From Polytrichum commune (lineage: Eukaryota; Streptophyta; Polytrichopsida; Polytrichales; Polytrichaceae): a DNA stretch of 64,000 nt. The notes under the pieces are model-generated. The model did no database searches. It was given only the letters and a program-made list of their open reading frames with translations, and had not been told where the DNA came from. How positions within the stretch are numbered: the stretch's first letter is position 1; each line of letters opens with the position of its first letter. The DNA is taken from contig OX485807.1 of assembly GCA_950295325.1 (NCBI GenBank), positions 37,044,440 through 37,108,439 of the forward strand, given 5' to 3'. This document shows, piece after piece, positions 12,054 through 24,209 of this stretch. The position numbers and the translations under genes were made by a program.

Positions 12054-12404
12054 CTCGGGGGGGGGGGGGGGGTAGTCATTGGTTGGAGTAGCAATGTACG
12101 TGCGAACAAATGATAGGGTATTTTAAAAACATGGGGGCAAAAAATTGTAACTGGACTTAAGAGTAATATAGGGTATCAAAAATGGCACTGGACATCTTTA
12201 ATGTACTATAGGGTATGGAATAATAGGTAATTTGGAATTATAAGTAATGCTAGCCATTTTTCTATTAACCCAAAGTAGAAAGTTACATAATGATAGCATG
12301 TGAAAAAAAGAAGAGAATTGAAAGTAATACCCCCCTATAAAATAGTGGTTGTTCGCACCTATGTCCTTAACTTTTTAACACACGGCCCCCCCCCCCCCCC
12401 CGAG
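12054..12404. mobile_element. MITE A1 with homopolymer termini (left arm)
   Basis: 351 bp, flanked by an exact 8-bp duplication CTGGAAAC (12046-12053 and 12405-12412). Termini are CTC followed by 16 G, and 16 C followed by GAG. No coding frame. The 8-bp duplication suggests hAT-type transposition, but the termini are unlike typical hAT ends. Confidence 0.85.
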
Positions 12405-12412
12405 CTGGAAAC

Positions 12413-13257
12413 ACCTAGAACCAATTAATTCCCAACGATAATCAGTATTCCTTCTTGTAACAACCTTTTGTTGGCCAGCGCACTAGAAGTGTTTCTACAT
12501 TTCACAATTCCAGTTTAGAGACCTAGATCAAACCTCACCAATTGAACAACTTTTTATTATTTTTCTTTACCACTAAAGGATATAATATGCTTCAAAAGGA
12601 TATCGGTTGATATTGATTGTTCAGCAGATAGGTAGATAGATAAATAGATACATTCAACTAGAATCAAACAAAGGGAGGAGCATACGTAATTGTGAGCCTC
12701 AGAGCCTCCGTACTGAAGTGCAAAGAGTCACCCATGTTGATCACCTTTGAGAGTTTTTGTCCGTTGCTTTTGGCGGAGAGATAGCAGAGTTTGGCTGCAG
12801 ATTCAAAAGCAAAAGTGGAGAAAGACGCCTAAATTCAAGGCTCTTGACTTCTTTTCTGTATGTCGTGCATTTCTCTCTAATCGCATTGCATAAGTGGAGA
12901 AACATGCGAGACCAAAGGATACTTACGCTCGATTGATAGTTTTTTTTTTGGTTACAAATCAAGTTTGTTTTTTATTATTCAAAATATTAGTTTTCTAAAA
13001 TATTGTGTAAGCCAAAAATTGAGGTGACATTTTGGAATTAAATGTAGATGTCAATTGACATTCATTTTTGTTTTTGAAAACATCATGTGACACTTTGGAT
13101 TTGAGGTTGAACGTCACATGAAATTTGTCAAACATACACACTGGTTGCAAGTGCATCGCCAGATAAGAGGAGAGAGCCAATGATTTCATGATAAGAAAAT
13201 TAGGGATTGGTGAGTCACGATTTTGTTAGTTTGTTGGAGAAAAAGAAGAAAAATCAT
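12413..13257. other. Copia 3' flank / LTR-like DNA (left arm)
   Basis: No gene. About 13003-13150 (minus) resembles the LTR-like sequence at 11341 (TGTATGTTTGACAAA start, GTCAATTGACA tract), so it is probably the 3' LTR of the copia relic. A GATA-type microsatellite lies at 12631-12652. Mirror at 62542-63386. Confidence 0.4.
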
Positions 13258-13336
13258 ATTTCTAAGCGCATAGCTTCAAAATCATCTGCATGAGGAGAGG
13301 ATAGATGACGATGAGGATCACCAGGAGTGGAGACAG
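13258..13336 (-). pseudogene. Copia polyprotein relic, part downstream of the LINE (left arm)
   Basis: On the minus strand the frame interrupted by the LINE resumes after the target duplication and runs about 26 codons (VSTPGDPH.. to MRLEI) to a stop. Mirror at 62463-62541. Confidence 0.6.
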
Positions 13337-13346
13337 TGCTAACATT

Positions 13347-16291
13347 TTTTATTTTTTATTTTTTATTTTTTTTGAGACATAAGGCCAACACGGCCAACGC
13401 CAAATGAATTGAAAGAAGAAAATAGAGAACACGCCCTCACCGAGGGGAGGCGGGATCCCTCGGGCGTGAAACACCGCCACGTAAAAGAAGCCAAGACCAA
13501 CCCAAACCGCGGACAAACTCCCCGACCCACCAAGCCAAGGACTACCCCCACCCCACCGGCCAAGGACAACCCCCTTCCCACCTTACCACCCGCAAGCGGA
13601 CGCTTGCCAGCCTAACTACATTGCCTTTTCCAATTCCACTCAATACGTAAATTGTGTCTCCGACAGAGGACATTCCTAGCTCCCCAAGTTTTGTCAAAGC
13701 CTTGGAGCATGGCCGCCACAGAGAAGCTACTAATTTTAATTTGTTCCACCACCCGGTTTCACGCGGCTTTGGCATAAATAATGAGTTCGTCCCAAATTTG
13801 TTGTTTGACTTTAGAGACATGCCAATGTTCATGATTAAACACTTTGTCATTCCCTTCGATCCAAATGGTCCGAAGAGTTATACCCCTAAGGAGGTGCCAA
13901 ACTTTAATCATTTTGGCATTTTTTTTGGGAATCCTTTCCCCAAACAAAGCTTGCTTCCAGTTGAAGCAATCATAGTTGCTAGTTCTAACCCCGCATATCT
14001 CATGCATGATACAAGTAGCCATCTCCAAGCTCTCGTAGCTTGAATGCAGTCCCAAAATTTATGTTTGACCGATTCACTCGTGTTGGGGAGGCAAAACACA
14101 TTGCTTGGAGATTGAGACCGGCGCAATGTGGGCCCTCCACTTGTTAACATCAACAGCTTTGTGCCAAATTGACCACATGAACGTGGCTTCCTTCCCCGAC
14201 CGGAGTGGATCCCATAGATGTGATTAGTATAACTTGTAGTTACCTAGGAGGTAGCCCTGCCACTGTCCGTTGCACGTGTGGTTCCTGGGTTCCTATTGAT
14301 AATGGCCTCTCTTCCATCCTTAGTTGTGTAATCAAGGAACCGTCCTTCATCGATCCACCTCCGCTTGTCCGGGTTCCACCCAAGGAAGGCCACTTTGCCG
14401 TAGAAAGATATTATTTCTTATTTTTCCCCTTATTTTTAGGTCCTTTATTAGTGTGGATGATCTTAACCTCATGGAAGAAACCCGCCATTTCCCCTAGAGG
14501 GTATTCCCATTCCCTAGGGCATCGTGAGTGAGTGCCTACCGTGTAACATTGTACCGGTAGTGGTAACTTAAGATTATGCCATTGCATGCATGGGGGTGCA
14601 AAGTCATTATCACTACAGAAGACAAACGTCGGGTCCTCTTCCTCGTCCGCATAAAACCCTATCCACTTCCCTGGGAGGGCAGTATATATCCGAGTCTTTG
14701 TCAAGAAGGTGGCGGCATTGACCGGATATCTTGTCCATCACCTCCTTCGAATCTCCTTCCTCCATTGGTGAGAGTTTAAATTTCTCTTGCACACTCTCCC
14801 AGGTAAAAAAGATCTGTGAGTTACTATCCCAAATATTGTCTACACATTGGATGCCTTTGTGGTAGAGGTGAAGGTCTTTAGAGTACATGAACCCCTTATT
14901 AAGGAGTTCCACCCCATCGGACCGCCAAATGTTGGAGTGTAACAATTCCATCTTATTGCAAGGGGGGATTTGGTATAGACCTTTGACCATAACCTTCCAT
15001 GCTTTGCTAATGTGGTTCCAAACCTTGGAGCCCGGGAACCCTTGGTGTTTTTTATTTGTAAACCAATCCAAGCTTACCCCTTAGCTACGCTCTCTTTGCG
15101 GGTTGAACCTAGCCAGTATATACATGAGCATAAGTTGAAGGTTGGATTCACCTGGTTCCATGGCCCTGACTATTCATTTGCATAGCAGACTAGTTTTGGC
15201 TTCCTCCGGATCCACTAGCCCTAGACCTTCATACTTCTTCTTCAGGCAACACTCTCTCCAACTTACTATAGACTTGGTGAGTTGCTCCTTTCCATACCAC
15301 AAGTAGTTTCAAATTGCGCCTCTTATCCTTCTTCAAATCTTATTAGAGCCTCTCCATAGTGTAATTAAGAACCATAGAGTGGAAAGTAGCACATGGTTGC
15401 AAATAACCATTTGTCTTGCCAAAGGCAATTTCATGGTATTCCAGTAGTCTAGCTTCTTTGCAATTTCTGCATAAAGGAAATGGTCCACATCCTGTACTTT
15501 GAGGTTTAGTCCAAAAGGCATGCCTAGTAATTTTGAAAGATCCCCTTCTTCCGCCTACTGCCAATTGTAACCATTAAGCCATTATGGCTTGTGCATATAC
15601 TTATCGAACCAATATGCACACGACTTCTCCCAGTTGATTTCCATTCCCGATGCTGCGCTAAAAACCTTTAAGAGGCGCACTAGTTCATCTACGTCCCGTT
15701 CCTCACCCCTAATCATGAACGAGAAATCATCTGCATATTGCGAAATACTTTGTTATTTTCTCCTCCATGTAAGGATATCCTTCAACCTCCCTTCGGCAAT
15801 TACTTTCTTAATGACATGTGTGAGAACTTCTCCAACAACGAGGAAAAAGATACTAGGCCAATGGGCATCCCTGCCTAACCCCCTGTTCAACTTTAAAGGT
15901 ACTGCCCGGACTTCCATTGAGGTTGACTGCGGCCAATGCGTTTACAATATACGAGTTTGACCCACTTAATGAATGTCTCGTTAATATTTAACTTCTTCAT
16001 TATAGTACTAAATAGAATAATCCAAGAGACCTTATCATATGTTTTTGAGAAGTTTAGTTTAAGAAAAAACTGTTGGTTGTATGGACACCTTTGCCCAATG
16101 TAGGGTATCCTGGGTTAGCACTATGTTATCCAGGATAAATCTCAATGGTAAAAATGCAGTTTGTTCTGGGTTAATTATGTCCCTAAGTATCAGTTGTAGC
16201 CTAAGTTGTAGGGCCTTGGCAAAAATTTATAGCTAGCCGTCAGGAGCGTAATGGGCCTCCAATAATTAAGGTCTTTAGAGTCCCCCTCTTT
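13347..16291 (-). mobile_element. 5'-truncated LINE retrotransposon (left arm)
   Basis: 2945 bp, flanked by an exact 10-bp duplication (TGCTAACATT at 13337-13346 and 16292-16301). On the minus strand it starts abruptly inside the reverse transcriptase (..DLNYWRPITLLT), has the active-site YADD in QYADDFSF and a DWFTNK..HQGF connection region, then the IWHKA/CVFCLPNTSESVKHKFWDC zinc-binding-like end, and finishes with an A-rich tail of AAAAAT units. Endonuclease and ORF1 are missing. Several frameshifts and stops make it dead. Family level (L1-like or another plant LINE clade) not resolved. Confidence 0.85.
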
Positions 16292-16699
16292 TGCTAACAT
16301 TATGAAAACCATACTTAACAAGCAGGGTTTCAGTAAAATGTTGTTGATCTACAAACAAATTCCAACGAGGAAGATCCCATGTATTATGCAAACCAACATA
16401 AACATCAACATCTCCCACTGTCGCTTTGAAATTGGTTTTTAAGTGAGAAATCATTTTGTGAAGGAGGGATTGATCTCTACACATCACCAGACCATCATTT
16501 ACCCAAAGTGCGAGAATTAGTTGAAGGGCTTTAGTAGAGTAAAAAATAGACGGATAAGCCGTGCTTTGGATGAGATCATACTCCTTTACGAAGTCTGAAA
16601 AAGTCTCGTTCCATCCTCGGGCAAATTGCTTGAGGTTGTAAAGACCTTTGAAGGATACGATAGACTTTAAAGAAATGCTAGAACAGGAGCATGCTCATG
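16292..16699 (-). pseudogene. Copia reverse-transcriptase relic (left arm)
   Basis: On the minus strand: LYNLKQFARGWNETFSDF, a degenerate LYGLKQAPRAW motif, then ILALWVNDGLV (a degenerate YVDD active site) and a tail ending ..KYGFHNVS at the LINE insertion. These mark a Ty1/copia reverse transcriptase. The altered active site and stops upstream show it is inactive. Mirror at 59100-59507. Confidence 0.75.
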
Positions 16700-17475
16700 T
16701 GAGCTTGCTCATGCAATAGGGGTTGTATGTCTATGGTCGTAGGGTGCTCTGTGACCGCAACAACAAATCTAGGGACACTAGCTGGAACTTGTTTTGTGTA
16801 CGGATTTGTTTCCCGAGCAGGACATACAACCTTAATATTTTCTTGAGCGCATGTGGAAAATATCCGTGCTTGAAAATGATGCCCATAAAAAAAAATCACC
16901 TTTAATATATGCTTAAAACCCATGGATAGATAGACAATTTATTTGGAAAAACAACATGATTGCACATGTGTGCCCCTCAATGAAGAAAAAATAATTGACA
17001 ACAATGTTGAGAGTTGCGAGTAATGCCTTGGGGTCTTTATTTGTGTGGCCATGTGTGAGCCCAATTATATGCCCACATCTCAAGTTAACCTTAAAAATAT
17101 CCAAACAATAGAAGTAGCATTTCGCTGAGATTAATTTAAAAGGCTAGGATGTATCGAAGATTCAAAAATCTAAATGAGGGAATTAAAGTCGTGATACAGT
17201 GTGAAACTAAAGAAAAAGGACCAAAAGTAAGTACGTAGTGTAACCGGAGTTTGGGCAATGTTTAAGTTCAAGCGGGTTTAGGATAAGGATATTGGTTGTT
17301 TAGGATGAGAGCATTGTTTAGTTAGGGTGAGGGTATTGTTCGATTAAGGGGGGGTCTCCTCCCGAACGGGATTAGGTTCTGTTTGGGGTCAGGAGAGGTC
17401 GGAGGGCGCTCTCTCGCTCTCTCTCTCTCTGCTCTAAGAAAAACGACGGCAGCTAGGAAGAGGCGGCCGAGGGAT
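16700..17475. other. Intergenic DNA between copia relic and MITE B1
   Basis: No gene recognised. About 40 bp at 16723-16765 (GGTTGTATGTCTATGG.. GTAGGGTG) recurs with differences at 19335-19377. A CT microsatellite lies at 17407-17434. Mirror at 58324-59099. Confidence 0.4.
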
Positions 17476-17483
17476 GCCGCTGT

Positions 17484-17893
17484 CACGGGTAGATCATTCC
17501 ATTGTCAAGTTGAACACCACGTGCGACCAAAAAAAATCTTCTTTTGGTAAGTTGCACCACCAAAATGGGTCAAAATTTTATCAATTTTTTTTCATGAGTA
17601 GATATACACAGTACCTATGACGTAGTTAAAAGTGGTAACTAAAGTTGATGATTTGTTTTTTTCATAAAACATACCGTTTCTAACTAGAATGACACAGAAT
17701 TGAACTAAAACAATTACTACAAATAATAAAGATGATTAAAATTTTCAAAAAAGTATACAAAAGTTACTATCAATGGTTATGTATATGTAAAAAAAATATC
17801 GTAAATTTTAAAATTATATATGGCATGTAATATAGGGGTAGCAAACTTTGTCCGCACGTGGTGTCAACTTGACAATGAAGTGACCTCCCCGTG
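17484..17893. mobile_element. MITE B1 (left arm)
   Basis: 410 bp with imperfect terminal inverted repeats of about 40 bp beginning CACGGGTAGATCA and ending ..CTCCCCGTG, each followed inward by a CACCACGTGCG-like motif. Eight-base duplication with one mismatch (GCCGCTGT, GCCGATGT). Non-coding, hAT-like. Confidence 0.85.
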
Positions 17894-17901
17894 GCCGATG
17901 T

Positions 17902-19535
17902 TCGGCAAATTGACAAGGTTGTTGGGACTAACTAATGGCTGAGAGCCACTGCTACTGGAAGAATTAGAGTAGGGAGTGCTCCGTAATTAAAAAAAAAAAA
18001 AAAACCACCATTAGTCAAACTGGGATGGATTGCGGTAGAAGAGGTGGCCGGTTAGGCGGCTGCACCCAACCGATTTGAAGCGCCTCACTGGCAGGGTAAT
18101 TCATTTCCACTCTTATTTTTACTAACTATCCTGCAAGATGCGGACTTCCTGATTGAATCAGGAAGCAATGTGGGTAAGCTAGTGGCCAAATGCCCACTCG
18201 GGGGTCGGACTAAGAAGTTCAAGGCCGGAAGCAATGAAAGCTAGAACTCGGAACGCCAAATGCTAGTTGGAGAGCTGCGGCATTGCCGAAATTATACAGG
18301 TGTTTAAGGGCCAGGTGGTTGCGGTCAGAGGGGCTCTCACCTAGAGAGATCAAGAATGTCGGAGGCTGATACTGAATTTTCCGAGGCCGGCTTCACCCTC
18401 AATTTCGCTACGGGAAGGAGGGCAAATTTCACCAGTGGTTCGGTAGAGTGATCCATTTGGGTGGAGAGAGCAGCCAAGGCTGCTAGTGCGAAGGCTAACA
18501 TGGGCAGTGAGATTCGGGGAAGAATGAGCGAGCTCGGTCTAGGAGGCTCGGCGATTCGGGAAGGCAGAACAGTGTGGAAGATTCACCCCAGGGGATGAGG
18601 GGATCGGAGCAGCCACCAGGTTATTACCGAGCCGGGAGAAGCCAATAAGGAGTTGGCTTTGGGCTGTGCCGGAAGGAGAATGTGGCGTTAGGAAGGAAGG
18701 AGTAGATGGGTTGTGGCTACTGGGTGTGTTGATTGTGTGGGCAGGGAGAAATTGGTTAGGAGCCGGGGAGTGTTTCATTGGGCCACGGTTACGTGGCATT
18801 GTATGGGATCAAGCAATTGATAATGCTGGTTGGGTGTTAATTGTGTGGGGGTAGTGAATTAAGGAGGTAGGTGGGATTAACCTGGTGTGATGATCAGTAG
18901 CTAGGGACGTAGACAAAAGCATTTGTTAATGCTATTGTATGATTTTCTTTCCATTATAAAGTGTGTGGCATATGAGTTCATTCAAGAGCACCTCGAAGGG
19001 AGGGTTAGGAGAAAGTATTAAATCAGACATGTGAGTCTCACACTCCCCCCAGACACTGACGCATTAAAGGGTCGGGGTTTGGTCTCACACCATGTGGGAA
19101 TACCAAGACATTATTCCAACCTCACGACATGGATGTAGAAGGAATCAAACATGGGATCTTCTAGGATGGCGACGCTGACCATAGTGACATGTGGATTTGA
19201 ATATATGCTTAAATTTATCAGTAAACTTGATATACACGCCAAGCTAATGGACTTCAAAATTTTAACAATGTTCAAACATTTTCACTCCAAAATGTAGTAG
19301 CTATGAAAACAAATCCACCTATAGCAATGAAACAAGGTTGTATGTCCATGGATGTAGGGTGCCCTATGACCACAAGAGTAAATTTTATGATATTGCTAAA
19401 ATCTCCTAACTTGATCATTCCCTTAATCACACCAATGGTTCTTCTTCAACAAAACCTTCCTTTCTTATTTACTAAACATTTATGAGGTACTTTCCTAAGG
19501 CCTAAATGTAACTAGTTTAATGCTTTAACCTAATT
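17902..19535. other. Intergenic DNA, moderately GC-rich
   Basis: A poly-A run lies at 17989-18004, longer by one base in the mirror. Short frames at 18666-18854 and 18799-18539 (minus) have no recognisable domain. The GC-rich character of 18000-18850 could mark an old gene or transposon fragment, but I cannot name it. Mirror at 56263-57897. Confidence 0.4.
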
Positions 19536-19790
19536 ACATGAGTGTAGAAAGGGGTATTTTTTTGAGGCATTAGCATACATAGTATACATAAGGGAGAGGT
19601 TTTTTCTTTTCTTTCTTTAGTGTGTATAATCTAAATGGCTATTAAAATCATGAAGTAAAGGTAGATGTATAAAAGATGGGCCCTAAGGTTTAGACAAAAA
19701 AATCAACAATCGATAAGTTAGTTTCATCCAATTTATGTTCTCATCCATTATTGTCATAATATGGTAAAAGTCCCCAATAACTACCTCATC
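19536..19790 (+). repeat. Dispersed repeat G (left arm, outer copy)
   Basis: GGGGTATTTTTTTGAGGCATTAG, AGGGAGAGGT and GGGCCCTAAGGTTTA landmarks as in 27455-27735. Mirror at 56008-56262. Confidence 0.5.
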
Positions 19791-22384
19791 CAATCTTAGT
19801 AGGGTTTGCATATGGGTTCTAGGTATCTACAAACTAGAGACTCTTGAAGCGCTCATGGGTTTCCTTGAGATTTGCTCTTTGGGTTGAAGCTAAGTTGTTG
19901 TGCTCTTATCTTTGTTTGTTTGAAGCAATTGTTGAGTTACATCCTATGGATGAGAAAATGTTCAAAGATTTTGTGAATGAAAAGTGAAAGTAGATTTTAT
20001 TTGCAATAAAAGTATATTGAATCCATGATCTATATTTTCTATTTGTATTGGAAGCATTTATTACATTGAGAATCTTAGTACGAATCTATTTTCTAGCCTA
20101 TCATTAGTATGTATACATATGGTTTTCTCCATAAAATTTTATATAAAGAGGAGTTTAATTTCATAATGATCCATACACATCATTTAGGTTTCTAGTGAAA
20201 AGTCCACCCCAATGCAAAAGGGTGTCACCAATAACACCCTATTTTCAAGCTTTCTTCCAAAGGATGCACAGTCCTACTTACCTCAATAAGGTAGATTTAT
20301 TTATTTGATGATTTATTTTTTAAAAAAATTCCAGGAAGACTATGGAAGTAAAGAGGTAGTAAGAAATTAATTTCTAAATTTCAAATTTCACTTTTTCACT
20401 TTCAAAAATCTACGGGCATTAAACTACTAGATTGGGCTTCTAGACATTTATCTTGGAGGAGAAGGGGAGAGGCTTCAAGGGGCAAAGCATACAAATTTCA
20501 TGTAGTAGCACTTGGAAAAATCACCTGAAATTGTGGCGTCACCCGATGACACCCTATTTTTAGTCTTTTTATTTCCAAACAATGTGGAATCCTACATATT
20601 ACAAGCAAGGTAGAATTTTAATAAAATTGGAAATTAAAGCTCAATATTTGTCACATCTAGAATCCGACCTTTTGGTCAGTTTTCACTATTGCAATGTGTG
20701 ACATGTAATTTGAAGAAACTAAGTACTAAAGTTGCATGTGATACTTGATGATCGAGCACATGAAGCTCCATGATGTTGCACAACCTCATTTCCATGGACT
20801 TGTAACAAATTTTGCCCAAACCAATTAGAATGTAGTGAGGATGTCTTTAGAAGCAGAATGCAAAGCAACGCATGGAACGTATGAATAGGGCATATATACA
20901 ATTATTATTATGAACATGATATGAAACAAATAAGAAAGCATATTATTGGGTGCTTCCATGATGAGTTCAATCCACATTTCTATGACTGAAACCATCCGAA
21001 GATATTGGACAAACAAATTGTAAACGGTCACAAGCTTGAAGAGTGGTTGGAGTTGTCTAGAGCATGTACCTTGGATGGAGAGGAAGCCATGATGCATTGG
21101 CTCAAGTTTTGGATTTTTTTGTTTTACCCATTGGGGCTCCGCCATTAGAGCTAGGAGTCCCACAAATCCTTGATGTTGATTTGGTTCATGTCATCTTTGA
21201 GACTCTAATTTTTTTATTTGACCTCATCTCATATAGTTGTTGTTTCTAAGCAAGACGTGACACTAAAGGAAGATGCAAGGATGCCCACATACAACCTAGC
21301 CAAAATAATTCATCATAAATGAGATGCAATGTTGGGTAAGAACAACACTGACATGTTTAAGTTATTAATGACTAGGCCATAGCACTGGTTCAACATGCTT
21401 GTTACTTCAAATTTTTGGAAAGAGGCATAACTAGGATGGGACCTAGCAAGTCGAAGTTGTTGCGTTGTATTGTTGGACTGTAGTTGTCACCTACATGTTG
21501 TTTTTCCCATCACCAAAGATTAATTGCAAAGACAAATACACACTAGAATTTGTGTTACATTGGGCGTGTTTTCGCCACCTCCAAAGTTGTATTTGCTATG
21601 ATCCACGCAAGAGGCATGTTCTTCTACAAGATCAAAATTGGCATTTTCACTCATACATCATCTTGTGATAGCCTTTTCAAGTATAAAAACATGAAGAGGG
21701 CCATTTGTAAAACCTTTTGAAATTTATGATGGTGACAAAAACGGTGTGTGGGTGGCAAGATGGCGTGTGGTGTGATGTCCAACCTCCTCCGTCTTGATGT
21801 ACAGTCTATACATATCGATACATATTTCACTGCCTTGTAGGCCTCTAGATTATAAAACAACGGGATTAAAGTTGTTTGGTTCATAAAATACTATGTGGGC
21901 TAGTAAGGCATTCCGAGTTCAAAACACCCAATTACTTATGATGAGAAGGTTGTCCATTATAGTATATTCCAAGTCTCATTATCAACAAATGGCCCTTAAT
22001 TGTTTCTTTCAAAGGATGATTGCGGTGAAAGTGGACTTAACTCCTCCCTTGGGTGATAGGACCATATATGTTGTATACAACCATGATAACATTATTTTTG
22101 GAGAACAATATCACATGATAGTCAACAAGTGTCCAAGGTGTTTGTACACATGTATCTTAAAGACGCATAACTCCAAAATTGGTGGAATATGTCCATATAT
22201 TCAATCTAAACACATGTAAATACCACTGGCATCACTACTATCATTAGATGAAGAGAGGATTGGAAGGATTTTGATGCAATTGAATTTGAGAGATGTTGGG
22301 AAGATAGGGCATGAATTATGGATAGGTCAACATTAGATGATTGAAGGTTGGATGTGAGGATTTTTTGATAGAAATTGAAAATGA
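19791..22384. other. AT-rich DNA, probably decayed Ty3 5' part
   Basis: Many short frames. The stretch nearest 22384 probably precedes the Ty3 reverse transcriptase, but stops prevent a domain call. Mirror at 53414-56007. Confidence 0.35.
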
Positions 22385-22749
22385 GTGTTTTCAAAAGATG
22401 TTTTTACGCCATGGGAAAACATTTCATTTGAGTTGTATGAAATAGGGTGTGTTGATCCAAGTATTGTGGCATCAATGGTTAACTTTATGGTTTCACATAC
22501 ACCATGGAATCTACAACCAAATTCAGTACCAAAAGCTCAATTGCTTAAGTTAATAGAGGTGCTCAATGAGAAGATTAAGATGGAAATTTAAGAGCCATCT
22601 ATTGCATCATATTCTAACAGTTGATTTACGGTATCTAAAAAGAATGGAATATTGAGGTTTATTTAAGATGTGTAATTGGTGAATAAGGTCACTATCAAAA
22701 TAATACGTGCAAGTCTAATTGTGAATGAATTTGCTGAAGGTGTTTGTGG
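22385..22749 (+). pseudogene. Ty3/gypsy reverse-transcriptase N-terminal relic (left arm)
   Basis: Shows EPSIASYSNS.FTVSKKNGILRFI, then VNKVTIK..NEFAEG. This is the typical Ty3 start of the palm domain (a peptide like KKNG.LRFI.D...VNK). Several in-frame stops. The frame breaks where MITE B2 is inserted, just before the first catalytic region. Mirror at 53049-53413. Confidence 0.75.
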
Positions 22750-23147
22750 CACGGGGAGGTCACTTCATTGTCAAGTTGACACCACGTGCGGACAAAGTTT
22801 GCTACCCCTGTATTACATGCCATACATAATTTTAAAATTTATGATATTTTTTCTACATATACATAATCATTGATAGTATCTTTTGTATACTTTTTTGAAA
22901 TTTTTAGTCATATTTTTTTTTAGTAAAATTTTTAGTTCAATTCTGTGTCATTCTAGTTAGAAATGGTATGTTTTATGAAAAAAACAAATCAGTTACCACC
23001 TTTAACTATGTCATAGGTATTGTGTATATCTACTCATGAAAAAGAATTGATAAAATTTTGACCCATTTTGGTGGTGCAACTTACCAAAAGAAGATTTTTT
23101 TTGGCCGCACGTGGTGTTCAACTTGACAATGGAGTGATCTACCCGTG
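22750..23147. mobile_element. MITE B2, inserted in Ty3 relic (left arm)
   Basis: 398 bp, opposite orientation to B1. Exact 8-bp duplication GTTTGTGG at 22742-22749 and 23148-23155. Ends CACGGGGAGGTCAC and ..CTACCCGTG. Non-coding. Confidence 0.88.
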
Positions 23148-23155
23148 GTTTGTGG

Positions 23156-24209
23156 AAAATACAATGGGAATGATAGCTAGTTGTTCTACACTAGATGTTG
23201 TTATGTTGAGGTTATGAGCCCAAAATGAGTGCTCATATTTGTTTTATGTTTAGAATCTACTTCGAATTGCATTTGGAGTGTTATTGAAACAATCAAAAGT
23301 ATAAAAAGAGTGAGGCTTGGTGTGGTTTATGTTTTAGGCTTTAAGCCTATTTTGTGTGGTTAAGTAGAAGCTTAGTGATATTAGGGAGTGTTGTGATTAA
23401 GTGAGTAGTGGTTGATGAAGCAAGAGGAAGGTCCTTGGATTTAAATGTTTGATTTAGAACATGCTCTTGTTGGTTTAAAGGGTGAAGGCTTAGTGGATAG
23501 GATAAGGTCCTACTAAGTAGGAGAAGGTTAAGGGGCTTGTGGTCTTGGGTGCCCTCTCTTCCTCCTCCTCTCCTCTCCTCATTCCCTCTCTTCTTCCTCT
23601 CCAGGCAGTTGGGTCGACTGTAGGAGGCTTAATGCAAGCAGTTGGGCCAACGGAATTGGAGGCTGAGGGTAGGCAGCTGGGTCGACTGTAGGAGGCTTAA
23701 TGTAAGCAGCTGGGCCAACGGAATTGTGTGCTGAATGTAGGCAAATGTCTAAGGCATTGAGATTACAATGGTATAACGGGGGGAGGAGCCTAAAAGTGGG
23801 ACATTAGATTAGGTTGTAGTTAGTCAATAGGGATATCACCTAATGCTAATTAGGTAATTAGCCGTTAGCAATTTGGTTTACCACAAGGCATTATAAGGTG
23901 GTATTAGGGGTTGGACTTGTAGTTGAGTTGTTTGGATTGTAATCAAGCACGTTAATGGTGCCATGATAGAGAAAAGTGTTTCTTAACACTTGTAATCTTG
24001 TTATGGAATAAATTGGTGTGTACGGATTGATGAGACATGTGGTGAATTCTCACGAAGTTGGTAAGGGGGAGCTATGTGAAACAAATGTGATCTCCATTCC
24101 CACACCCGGACTAGGACGCTTAAGGGTGTGTGGTTTGGCCTCACAGAGGTGGATTGCTTACATCAAGTCAATGAATCCGTAGTTCAAACATATTGCGGGG
24201 AAAATTAAT
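23156..24209. other. Non-coding stretch replacing the Ty3 polymerase core
   Basis: Lies where the rest of the reverse transcriptase should be. Features: a CT-rich tract (23550-23600), a 68-bp tandem repeat, an AATAAA at ~24007, and an LTR-tail-like CACACCCGGACTAGGACG..TGTGTGG end. It may be a solo LTR or other insertion; no clean ends found. Mirror at 51589-52642. Confidence 0.4.
23604..23739 (+). repeat. 68-bp tandem duplication (left arm)
   Basis: Two units, 23604-23671 and 23672-23739, each made of two half-repeats starting GCAGYTGGGTCGAC and GCAGYTGGGCCAAC. Confidence 0.75.

Noticed and set aside
12062-12072. Poly-G/poly-C runs as assembly gap padding or vector tails
   Set aside because: They occur at both ends of four homologous elements with exact 8-bp duplications outside, so they are part of the element.
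17989-18004. Poly-A run as a processed-pseudogene tail
   Set aside because: No coding sequence precedes it on either strand and no target duplication was found.
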